Assembly (NCBI RefSeq): GCF_964199755.1
Contig: NC_133897.1
Location: 159,662,678 to 159,726,677 of the forward strand
Source: Larus michahellis
Taxonomy: Eukaryota > Chordata > Aves > Charadriiformes > Laridae
Length of the DNA stretch: 64,000 nt
Direction: 5' to 3'
The first letter of the stretch is position 1. Every line of letters begins with the position of its first letter. Under the pieces are notes generated by a model. The model did no database searches, had not been told where the DNA came from, and was given only the letters and a program-made list of their open reading frames with translations. Positions 27,081 to 39,500 of the stretch are shown here, piece after piece. The translations under genes were made by a program, and so were the position numbers.

Positions 27081-27568
27081 TTATGGCAATTCAGTTTTGT
27101 CAGCCCCCTCTGCCTGGGCTGCTGCCTCAGGCCCACCGGGAGTGAGCAAAGTCCTCCGGTTGTAATGTCCTTTTATGATTCCAGAGTTATTGTTCTCATT
27201 AAGGATTTGCTTCTGTTTTTGCCTGTTAAGAGACTGTACAAGTCCTAATACAACAGCTGCTAATGAATACTGTCCAGTCAGTTTTCTTGGTTGTAAGATT
27301 AAAGGATTTGGTTGAACTCTTCCTAGAAGAAAATATGTTTTGATTTTTCCTTCCTGTTCACTGATACCTTTGACATAAATCTCTCCTCGGTAGTCGAAGG
27401 CAAATCCCCGGTCCTTCAGGATCAGATACGTTTCTTCAGGCACTTGTATTCTGTCACTAACACCTGTGCTGTCCATTCGACTTGCTAAATTAACCGTTTT
27501 GCCCCAGATATCATATTGGGGTTTCTTAGCACCGATAACTCCCGCTACGACAGAGCCATGGCTAATCC
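27081..27568 (-). CDS. ADCY8: ADCY8 exon 18 equivalent (terminal exon: end of C2a and C2b tail)
   Basis: 488 nt including the TAA stop at 27083-27081; the acceptor AATAG follows a long T tract. It begins with two bases finishing a Gly codon, then [35 protein letters not shown] and [20 protein letters not shown]. The Asp in QYDIWG specifies adenine. The Asn and Arg in TVNLASR are the transition-state residues. The lysine in YVKG contacts phosphate. All are present, so the domain looks catalytically intact. The C2b tail carries [11 protein letters not shown], which fits the IQ-like calmodulin motif of AC8, and ends ADKTELP. The stop gives 161 full codons in this exon. Confidence 0.98.
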
Positions 27569-30500
27569 CTATTAAAAAAAAAAAAAATTAAAAAAAAATT
27601 GGGAAGAGAGAGTCAGTTAGACAAGAATGGCTAAAAACTGTATTTGCACTTAAGAACCAGATGAAGCCTGGTTCAGATACACCTATCCCTAAGCTTAAAG
27701 AAGAGGTGGACATACAAAGAAGGTAAGAAAAAAAAGCCAGAAAAGCTAGAAAACATGAAAAGTGATACCCACAGGGTTATTTTACAGGACGCCCATCACA
27801 GCGGAACCACAGTTCTTGTGTATCATCTGTATTCTGTGCACTATTGCCAGAATCTAAGTATCCAGCAAACTGATACTTATGTAGTAGAAAAGAACTCTCT
27901 GGAAGGATTTCTGGGTTTACACTTGTTGAAGGCAACCTTCTTAGTGCTATGCAGTCACGAAATTACATTCTTATGTACCATGAAGTGAAAATATTGAAGT
28001 ATTCTACAAAGTTATTGAAAGACTGTATCTTGTAAGATTGTTGCATAAATTCAATACAAGCAATAACATAGAAGAGACTATTTTTTTTCTACAGCAGTGA
28101 TTTAAGAATACATTTAGTGATAGAGAAAGGCAGATCTTTGCAAAAAGGCTTAGTTTTATAGACTTTTTTTAAAGAATATTTTTTTAAAATTCTTGACAGA
28201 AATTATTTCCAAATACTGTTGCATTCATGCTCTATGAAATCTTTGCAAGTGATCCACACTTCCTAAGAATGGATGCATGTTCCCTGAGAAATCTTGGGAA
28301 CTGAGAGTTTTCTGTTCAAAAATGTAAGGAAGTGCAGGTCACAGATAATGATGCTGCGACCCTTCGTGCTGTGACTGATGAATATACTTCAGCTTTTTTG
28401 TGTCAGTGTTGTCTGTAAAGGACATGTTTCTTCCAGGTGATTTTTGGTTTTGGCCAGTGATCCAGTCAACACGAGAATCCATCAGATTCACTCCTGCTAT
28501 GTGGCATCTTTTCATGTCCCATCCTACTAGCCATTCAGAATATCCCATCCAGGATAATAGGTTCCCCATCACAGCAATTCAAAGCTGCTGCAACTGGGAC
28601 AGGTCAAGTCTGACTGCAAATTAATTTTTGTGCAAAACCAAAGTATTACACGCAGGGTTTAGAGTAAGCTACTATTACCCCTTTACTGCAGAAGAATCTA
28701 AGACAGAGAGATTACTTAGAGACTGTGCAAGCCAGTATCAAGCCTGGGGTTAGGTCTGGGCTGCCCAGTTCACTTTTTGTGTTATACCTATGGGGTCTTG
28801 GCCAGACTTGCTAAAGACAGTAGCTTAACTATGGTACCCATTCACAATTCACTAAGCCTTAGAAGGCAGTCCTCAAACCAGGGCCCGTATTCTGCAAATT
28901 TCTTATTTCTAACTTTGCTTGGGATTAAGTAAAATGTAAAACAGAGGGCACAGTATTTGGAGTCTCTTAAATTGTACACGTCCTTGCGACGTTCCTGAGG
29001 TGCACTTACGGAGTCAGATACTTGCAGACAAAATCCCACTTTAGTTCTCATGTTTGAACTACGCTTACCGATACGGAGTTCAAAGTTGTTAAATGAATGC
29101 TTGTTGATCTCCTGTATGCTTTCATTCAGAGCGATGGAGAAATCGGCCAGAGCACACAAATGCCCCCATTTGTCTTCACATTGCTGAGGAGTAAGTTATA
29201 AACCAATATGTTAGAAAAGTTTTGCATTTGCCCAGCTCCCACCCATCCCTACCAAGTTCCAAGTATCTGAATTTGGAATTTGTAAGAACAGTCTCAACAT
29301 ACTAGATCCAAGAGAGGTAATATGAACTTCTCTTGGGGTAATGCTTGCCATTTATATTAAAACACTTGCATACCTGGATACAGAGAAGCTTAGGGTGAAG
29401 TACCAAAGAAAGTAATTTCCTGTCAATAATCTGACAGGCAATCATGGGAATTAAAGAGGCTTATGAAATCTATATAAGGCTGAGAAAGAAAGTATAAAGA
29501 GGATTGAGATAGCTTAGGTGCAAGGGACAAAAACTAGTGAGAACCAGGGATGACCCACGTAAGCAAGAAGTAGAGCGAAAGAAGTGGAAGATATAATTCT
29601 CCTTTGGTGAAACTGTAACCCAGGAAAAGCACTAATTCCAGTGCTCCCCGGGATGGAATAGTGACAGGAACAAAAAGGCAAGCCAGGCAACCCAGGACCA
29701 GTTAAGTGGAAAAGAAAAGGGTATTCTGTAGCTCATTGTCGCCTCTGCTTAGAACAGTCAAGTCGTTCCCTGCTCCTTTCCCTCCATTTCCATTCCTACC
29801 AGGCAGTTGATATACAGATGGGGACCAGGAGTGGGTTTTAATCTTCCCAGAACACCAACAGAGCAGATGGTGGGGCAGGGACTCTAAAAGGAGGACAGAG
29901 AACTCCTTAATTATTTCTCTGAGTAGGCAGTGGAGTAAGGGACAGCCCTGGTCTTGTCCCAGTAGGGGTATGATGTCATGTCATCTATTCTGAAGTCAGG
30001 TAATTCTTTCATCAAATTTCCAGTCCATAGGAATGAAGCATTGCAATCCCCACCCTGGGTCATGCAGTCCATCCATTTGCAATTTTCATCATCCTCAGAG
30101 TTTAATACTGAACATAAGCATCTCCCTGGCATCACCCTGTTCTGTTCACGCTGTGCTCAGTCCTTGTCCTCAGTCTCACTCAGTTCACAGCATGCCAACC
30201 TCCATCAGCAGCCCACACTTCCTAGATGCTGACAAGGTGATAGACATGTATTTTGGAAGATAAGTATATTTAAAATATACATAACAATTCCATTAGGCTG
30301 TTATAGTTCTAGAAAAAGGATGAATTAATCAGTCTTGGAAATGCTGCAAAGATTTTCTCCCTTTGAATCTTTACCCACGTCAAGAGTCAAAAGAAGTGGT
30401 TAGGAGCCGTGTAGCTATAACCAGCTACCTCCCTGATGTTCAGTCCTTCTTTCCTCATCTCTGCACAGAAGCATTTTGAGTTGGAACAAAAAAAAATATC

Positions 30501-33500
30501 TCATGCCTGTCTAGTTTTGTGGATCTTTAGCTGTCAGCATCACTTGTTACTCTGTAGGTGGGAGATGCTCAGCTAGTTACACTGCACATGTTTTATAATG
30601 TATTCTAAACAAACAATGGCAATTTTCTAGTTTATAAAGCTTATGCTAATCTGGCTTCTGCTTTCCTGACAGTTGCAATCAATGTGGGCAGATCTGATCC
30701 CCACTCTGTGGTTAATCTGGGGCAGCACACCCTTTTTTGTGGTGCTCTTCCTTGGGGAGAAGCACCAGTTGCCAAGCAAGGCAGATTTCAGCAACAGCCG
30801 ACTTCTCGCTGGATGGTATTTTAGAGCCTCATCTTATTCCTTTGGAGACCCCGTTTCCAGGCATATTCTTGGATGTAATTATGAATGGATTTCTCTCATC
30901 TGACTTATCTGAGGTTTATGGCTGTGACTGTGCATGTGCCCTCTGTGGCTGATTTTTCCCTCAACTTCATTTGCATTCTGCAACTGAGGGCAGCATGCAG
31001 ATTTCTGGCTTTGTGATGTTCTTCAGAAGGGGATCAGCAGAACTGCTACCTCTTTAGGAGACTGGTTGACAGAGTCCCTTGGGAGACAGTCCTGAAGGGC
31101 AAAGGAGTCCAGGAAGGCTGAACATTCTTCAAGAATGAGGTTTTAAAAGCACAGGAGCAGGCTGTCCCTGTGCACTGAAAGATGTGCTGGTGGGGAAGAA
31201 GACCAGCCTGGCTGAACAGAGATCTTTGGCTGGAAATCAGGGGAAAAAAAGAGAGTTTATAACCTTAGGAGGAAGGGCAGGCAACTCAGGAGGACTAAAA
31301 GGATGTCGTGAGGTTATGCAGGGAGAGAATTAGAAGGGCCAAAGCCCAACTAGAACTTAATCTGGCTACTGATGTAAAAGACAGTAAAACAATGTTTCTA
31401 CAAATATGTTAGCAACAAAAGGAGGGCTAAGGAGAATCTTTATCCTTTATTGGATGCGGGGTGAAACGTAGTGACAAAGGATGAGGAAAAGGTTAAGATA
31501 TTTAATGCCTTCTTTGCCTCAGTCTTTAATAGAAAGGGCCAGGTGTTCTTGGGGTACCCAGACCCCTGAGCTGGAAGACAGGGATGGGGAGCAGAATGAA
31601 AACCCCATAATCCAAGGGGAAGTGGTTAATGACCTGCTGCACCACTTAGATGCACACAAGTCTATGGGACTGGATGGGATTCACCCAAAGGTACTGAGGG
31701 AACTGGCAAAAGTGCTCATCAAGCCACTTCCTGTCATTTATCAGAAGCCCTAGTTAACCGGAGAGGTCCTGGTTGACTGGAAGTTAGAAAATGTGATGCC
31801 CATCTATAAGAATGGCCACAAGGAGGATGTGGGTAACTACAAGCCTGTCAATCTGACCTCAATGCTGGGGAAAGTTATGGAGCAGATCATCTTGAGTACC
31901 ATCACGTGGCACCTACAGGGTAACCAGGCGATCAGGCCCAGACAGCATGGGTTTATGCAAGGCAGGTGCTGCTTGACTAACCTGATCTCCTTCTATTTCA
32001 GGGTGACCTGCTTAGTCAATGAGGGAAAGGCTGTGAATGTTGTCTGCCTAGATTTTAGCAGCCTTTGGCACCATTTCCCACAGCATTCTCCTGGAGAAAC
32101 TGGCTGCTCATGGCTTGGATGGGAGTACACATGAGTACACTTACTCCTGGGTAAAAAACTGGCTGGCTTGATGGGCCCAAAAAGTGGTGTTGAATGGACT
32201 TAAATCTAGTGGGCAGCCAGTCACAAGTGGTGTTCCCTAGAGCTTGGTATTGGGCTCGTTCTGTTTAATGTCTTTATCAATGATCTGGACGAGGGGATCG
32301 AGTGCACCCTGGGTAAGTTTGCAGATGACACCAAGTTGGCCAGAAGCGTTGATCTGCTTGAAGATAGGGTGGCTTTGCAGAGGGATCTGGACAGGCTGGA
32401 TTGATGGGCTGAGGACAGTGGTGTGAGGTTCAACAAGGCAAAGTGCCGGGTCCTGCACTTGGGTCACAACAACTCCATGCAATGCCACAGGCTTGGGAAA
32501 GAGCGTCTGGAGAGCTGCCCAGGGGAAAAGGGCCTGGGAGTCTTGGTTAACGGTCAACTGAATATGAGCCAGCAGTGTGCCCAGATGGCCAAGAAGGCCA
32601 ACAGCATCCTGGCTTGTATCAGAAATAGTGTGGCCAGCAGCACTAGGGAAGTGATTGTCCCCCTGTATTTGCCCCCTGTAAGGCCGCACCTCGAGTACTG
32701 TGTTCAGTTTTGGGCTTCTCACTACAAGACATTGAGATGCTCAAGTGTGTCCAAAGAAGAGCAATGAAGCTGGTGAGAGGGCTAGAGAACAAGTCTTATG
32801 AGAGGCAGCTGAGGGAACTGTGGTTATTTAGCCTGGAGAAAAGGGGGCTCAGGGGAGACCTTATTGCTCCCTACAACTGCCTGAAAGGAGGTTGTAGCAA
32901 GGTTGGGGTCAGTCTCTTCTCCCAAGTCACAGGTGATAGGACAAAAGGAGATGTCCTCAAGTTGCTCCAAGGGAGGATTAGGATGAATATTAGGAAAAAA
33001 TTTTTCACCAAAGGGGTTGTCAAGCACTGGAACCGGCTGCCCAGGGAGTGGTTGAGTCGCCATCCCTGGAGGTATTTTAAAGATGTGTAGTGTAGATGTG
33101 GTGCTGAGGGACGTAGTTTAGTGGTGGGCTTGCCAGTGTTTGGTTTAGGGTTGGACTCAATGATCTTGAGGGTCTTTTCCCATGTAAATGATTCTGTGAT
33201 TCTATGCTTCAGTTGAACCGATGGGTCTGCTTTCTTTTTGATGCATAATTTATCGTGCTGTCTTTAGATATACAGCTACATCATCACAAAAATGTATAAA
33301 TGCAGCCTTACACTTGCGTAAGTATGCCGTCAGTTAATAGATCTGCTCCATATACCATTGGAGGCTGCAAGCCAGATTCCAGCCTGAATTACAGTGGTAA
33401 CTTTAGAGTATGTCCGAAGATATAGATAGACTTGCTCTAGATTCACATCAGTGTGATTGAAAGGAGATTTTTTTTCTCTCCTATAAACCTAAATTTGAGG

Positions 33501-36500
33501 AAAGAATCCATATGGTTCTTGTTCCAAGCACAAGATGGCATTTCAATTCATCAAGAAGTGCAACTGTTCTCTGCCAGAAGCCCCAAATGTCTATTTTCTT
33601 TTATCAAACACAACTCTATGGAAATCATAAAGATAACACTAATATTCTCTAATATGAATGGTTGGACACACCAAAAACTTTGCTTCTTAGAGAAAACAAT
33701 TCTCTTACCTGTTTTTCAGGTGATAATCCTGACACGGCCATGTATGTGCTGCCAATCGTTTTAATTTTTTCAATATCTTGAAATCTCTCTTCACCTAGTA
33801 ACTAATACATACGTAAAAAAACCCACTGTTACTTCTGTAAGTCTTAATGCAAAATGCTCCTACAGATATTGAAATGAAGCATTACAGTTATGGTATCTTC
33901 CAGTTGGTCACAGCGCACAGTACATGCTGGGTTCTGTGACACACTGAGCTGGGACTTCTGCAACATCATGTACTCACAGAGAGCATTCAAGCTAAATTCT
34001 GCCGTGCTCTGTAAAGCTGTTTGGTAAATCACATAATGGATAATATAAGACATGCATATTCCAGCCTAATCTAAATGTAGATGAGTCCTGCGTTTCCTGA
34101 GGTATAATCACTGAAAATTAGTGAAGGCAGACACTCTGTGTATGTATGTGTGAATGTAAGAAGACTTTTAAGTGTTCTTAAATCTCTTTTGGAGGAACTC
34201 AGTTTGCAAATTAAGTGCTGCTACAGTAACAATCCGGGTCATGAGACCAGTGTTAAAGGGAATTCAGTCCACTTCAAATAACCATTTTAATAATTTTACA
34301 CAGTCAATGGATGGAGGTAGATGCCTCCAAAGAACTTCTATGAGAAATCAAGTCCTCCTATATCCCATGCTTCCCTCTACTTACTGTCAGACCTAACACT
34401 GGTATGCCCATTGAGTCATTCAGTCCACACTTTTGTTATGTATTTTCCCCTTCTACAAAAAATACAAGGAACAAATGGGAAGTGGTAAACATCTGTATCT
34501 ATTTGGGACAGCTATAGGTGCTAAGTAGCCATAAAGAACTTGTCACATTGAGAACCTGCATGGGGAAGAATAAATTTAGTCTAGTGATTAAAACACTGAG
34601 TGGAATGGGAGTGACAGTTTGGTCCCTATTGCAAGTCCATATTCTCAGTTTAACTTAGGACTTTCCATGAAATAGAAGCCAGAGCCTTACATTCCTTGAG
34701 AGACTTAAGCAGAGTTCAGGTTGTGAACTCTATCAATAGAGCTTTATGTGGGATATGGGCACATATAACTTCATCACCGGATTTGTGTATTTCTGATGTT
34801 AAGCCCAGGAAACTTCATGATAAACAATACGATATCAAACACATTTAGGTATCAACATGTTTAGGCAGTCCTGGAAGAAAAAAATAAAACAGTTCACAGA
34901 GAAAAGGAATTTCGAACTTTCAGTTCCAATGGCTCAACTTAGTGGGGATTTAAATGAAAAAAAATTCTTGCTGTGGTCAGGCAAAAATTTAATGAAGCAT
35001 TTCCCCCCTTTTTTAAACACTGTCGTGCATTCTTTTTCTATCTTGTGTGCTTGAGTTTCCTGTCAATTAAAAACTAAAGGGATTGTTTCATTCAAAGGGA
35101 GAAACATACCAAAGGCATAACATGAAATATCCCCTGCCATGGAACTAACCACAGAGTACGTCAGCCGGAGCGCCGGGGTCTTGGAAGCTTTGCTGTTCGT
35201 GTACAGATATCGCACCATCTGTCTCTAATGGGAGGCTGCACAGCATTGCGCGCAGGGAATACAAAGCCATATGGTTAATGGCTCCCATCCAAGTCAGGAA
35301 AGTCCAAAAACTTGACCTGCTTCTCATTTTTCTTCAGACTACCAGAGAAGCCCATTATCTACGTTTCCCTCCTACAAGGGCAGCTCTTCCAACTGCTCTC
35401 TTAAAGAAAAAGATCGCTTCTTGTAGCTCTGCTTTTGTGAGCAGTCTGAGAGCACCAGGTGTGTGGGCAAGGGGAGAAAATGGTCTTGGTTAAAACCAGC
35501 CTATATTTTCATTTCCAGATGGTTGCTGGAAGCAACAGCAAACAGCACAGTAATCTTGAATGTATGATAAATATCTAAAATGACTCTTTTTAAGAAAGAA
35601 AGGACGTATTGGCTGCAAGGTAATTTAGAAGAAATAATCTCAAATTATCTTTTTTCTTCTCATTCATTGTTGTTTCCAAATCTCTATTTTTTTCCTGCTT
35701 TATCGTGTCCGTTAGATAGCTTCTTTTCTTCTTCAAATAATGGTTTATTTACCAATTACTGTCTTTGAAGGATGGTGGATTTTGATATTTGGGAAAAATA
35801 TTCCAACACAGTCCTAAATCATCTGCTATTTGTTACGACATTTTAAATAGGCTTGCTAATTTACCAAGATAGTCCAGGGAACATTTTCAAACACTATAAT
35901 GTGGTTGGTATTTGAAAAGCAACTAATGGTTTGTTGCTGCGTTTCATGTACAGCCAAGGTTATATGGAGGTCAGACCCTGGGATATACACATGCAATGAG
36001 ACATGTACAAAGTAGTCCAACAGAAAATGTTCCAGGACATGGCACACAATTGCAAAGTAATCAGCGAAGTCTGAAAGCAGGATCCTGCGTTCCGTTGAAA
36101 CTTCTATTTGTGGCAACATAATATATTAAAATCTGTTCTCATAAACACCATGTAAATCACTGCTGGATAAAGAAAATGGGGGAAAACAGAGCCCATGAAC
36201 GAGAAAGCTCTTATTGAAGCACAAATCCCAACTGTAACATCACAAAGATACATAAGTGATAGATTAAAAAGGCTAGAAAGAATATTAAATAAATAAAAAA
36301 AAATCCTTAAAGACTCATAATCTTCAGGAGAAATGTTCCAATATTACTTTTTTGGTGCAACATCTGTAAGAATGGGAGTTTAGCCCTGTATGTGTCTTAA
36401 GACTACAATCATGTAACAAATGGGTAATTATAAAAGTAGATTTGCAATGTTCATTTTTGTTTTTTGATGTATGAACTGCTCCTGTCAGCACCTCTGTGCT

Positions 36501-39500
36501 TGGGTACAAAATAGGAAATTACATATAACTATTCTATAATGATGCTATATGTCAAATTAAAAAAAATCTTCTTTTTTCAGTCCAAAACACAACACCTCCC
36601 ATTCTGCCTCAGTCAATAGGAAGCCTGCCTGGATAATTTGGAAATGAACAGATTTGTGAGCCATCAGGGGAAAAAAAAACAACCCTAAGTAAAGGCTGTG
36701 CTTTGAGAAGAGTCAATTACCTACTCCCCAAGACTGACTTTTGGACCAGGTTCCCTTGGGTGCCTAAGAAAGACCCGGTCATAGCCTGGCTCCTCTGTGG
36801 CCTCCTACCCCATGCAGTTGTTGGTGGCAGGTTCTGTTCCATAGTTCACTATTTTTTGTTTAACTGCCCTTGATTCTCTAACATAGATCTGTTACCTGGA
36901 AAACAAAACAACAGATCTGGACTGTAAGCTTTCTGTTTTGTAGTAACAAGGAAACTCTTCTAAAAAGAAGAAAGAAATAACCCAGATCTCCTTCTCGTGC
37001 ACTTATCACATTTTCCAAACTAGGTCAATTTTTATTTTTACTACCACTTTAATTCAGAAACATCTTTCTGGCCCTGTGGACGCAGCATCCCCACTATTAT
37101 CTACATAAAGAATGGAGCGGACTCACAGTAGAAACTGATTTGAGATTAGGAAGTCAATTCAGTTGTCTAAACATAGATGCCTTGTGTCCTCTAGAGCATG
37201 CTTCCCTGAAAAACCTGCAACGACTTGCTCCAGAACAGCATAAGTTTTCTGAGGGTGCAGTATGGGACCTGAAGATCCTATATAGGTGTCTCAAATCACC
37301 TAGGATATCTCAAATGGCACCAGGAACACTCCTGGCACCAGTGTTACACTCCTGTGCTAAGAATTCTACATTTGGGTATCTCCACAGGGGTGTTCACGTG
37401 ACGCTGAGGAGCAAAGTTTTCCTATGTCTAACAGATCTGCTCTGCTCTCGAGCTGCACATCTGCATTTTGCCTCCGGGGCTGTATTGAGACAGCAGGCAA
37501 TCTTGGCAAGAAACCATCATGAGAAACAAGGAACAGTGACGTTATGTAGTGTCAGTCAATAGTTACGTGGAAAGATTACTGGCTCTGAAGCATCATACCT
37601 GGAATTACTTCTGGTTCCTTTTCCATGGGTAGGATTACTGACTTCAGTTGTTCTGTCTGGCATATCACCTTTCAGATTGCTTAGGCAGAATAAACTAATG
37701 GCATGACCATGATGGAAGTGGGTTAGCAATCAGCAGGGGATCACATAATTTCATTTACTACCCATACCAAGAACACATCTATTATTCAACTAAACATGTC
37801 TGGGACATAATAAAGTCCCTAATTAGGTCCTTTATTAATTACAGAGCAGGTGTTAGGGGCCTGGATGCAATATTGTGTTAGGGCTTTTGATGAAAACCTT
37901 GTCTTCAGTAATTGCAACAGCAGCAATGGAATTTTGTTGTGAAGATTATGTGAGCGTGCATGACAAAATATCTTAAATTAATTCATAGCAATAGCCTTTG
38001 CATTAAGTTTGAGCCATAATACTTTTAATCAGATCTGGAAAGAAAAACAAAACTATTAATCAAGAAGAATGCTGACAGCTGTGCAAGATCTCAGAAATAA
38101 GAAGCAGGTATCTTAAAGGGGCCTACAAGAAAGCTGATGAGGGACTTTTTAGGATGTCAGGTAATGGTAAGACTAGAGGGAATGGATCAAAACTAGAAAT
38201 GGGTCATTTCAGACTGGAAGTTAGGATGCAGTTCTTCACCATGAGGGTGGTGAGACACTGGAACCTGTTGCCCAGAGAGGTGGTGGGAGCCCCATCCCTG
38301 GAAGTTTTTAAGGCCAGGCTGGATGGGGCTCTGAGCAACCTGATCTAGTGGGAGGTGTCCCTGCCCATGGCAGGGGGGTTGGAACTAGATGACCTTTAAG
38401 ATCCCTTCCAACCCTAACAATTCTATGATTCTATTTATACCTATAGGGAATGCAATGCTGGAGCTTATCATGTTACAGAGCTCTTCTCATAGGAGTGTAG
38501 GTTTGTGTTCTTCTAAAATTCACAGGGACACATCCCCTGTGAATTCTTCTACTTCCCACTAGTAATTTTAGTATCTGTCCAATTATATGGATAAAATCTC
38601 AATTTCTTTGTCTTTCAGAGTTTGGTAATCTTAACCCTGGTCCAGTTTTTGTGAGCTACCAGTCTGTGAACATTCCCCATGCAGATGGCCAGGATGAGGA
38701 AGGATGAAGTTGCAGTTAAGACCCTGATCTAGGTTCATAGTTAGCTTCTAGCTTCTGGCATGGGAACAAGTATCTTTGTTTTCAAAAAAATGTAGGAAAG
38801 TCAATTACCCTTTCGTGCTTTGTTTTCCGCCTATGAAATTAAGATAATATAGCTCCCACCAGAGGAGCAAATTGAAAATAAATTCTTCAAAACTTTTGAG
38901 AGGCCTTAGGTACTTGCTGCTTAGGATGGAATAAAAAAAGAAACAAAACCAAAACCAGAAACTTTTTTTCCTAATCTCTTTTTCTCAGTTGTGTGCCTTC
39001 CACTTTCATCTTTTCTTCCAGTACCTTCCTCTAAAACCCTTGAAGGTACTTGCTCTTCAAAGAAAACAAAACAAAACAAAACAAAAACTCTAGGCTAGAT
39101 GCTCAAAGAGACATAGATGTTTAAAGTAGGACTGAGGTAGAACTAAATAAATTTAAAAAAAAAAAGAAGACTCTGATTCTCAAGTCTTCATTCGGCTGTA
39201 TTCTAAACCCTGGAGAGGTCTGAACTCTGCCAATGCTTTATTTTCCTGGAAAAAAAGGACCTTAATCTATGGACGGAATTCTGGTCCAGATGCAAAGACT
39301 AATTTTGCCTTCTTCTCTTCTCTCAAAAACTCTATTTTTTGCTCTCTGATAATGCTTTTTGAGTTTAGAGACAAAGTGGTAAAAGATGTTATCTTTTTTC
39401 AAGCCACAGCCTAAGTGGAGTTTTTTCCTTCTCTGTTTTAGACAATTGCTCCATGGTTACATAGCTCATGTGGGATGTGAGATTCAGATACAGCTCCTTT

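Noticed and set aside
28842..29068. Open minus-strand reading past the exon 17 donor
   Set aside because: The protein family match stops exactly at RIG and a GTAAGC donor follows; the rest is intron.
32237..32722. 161-codon minus-strand ORF
   Set aside because: It is the antisense of the CR1 reverse-transcriptase region.
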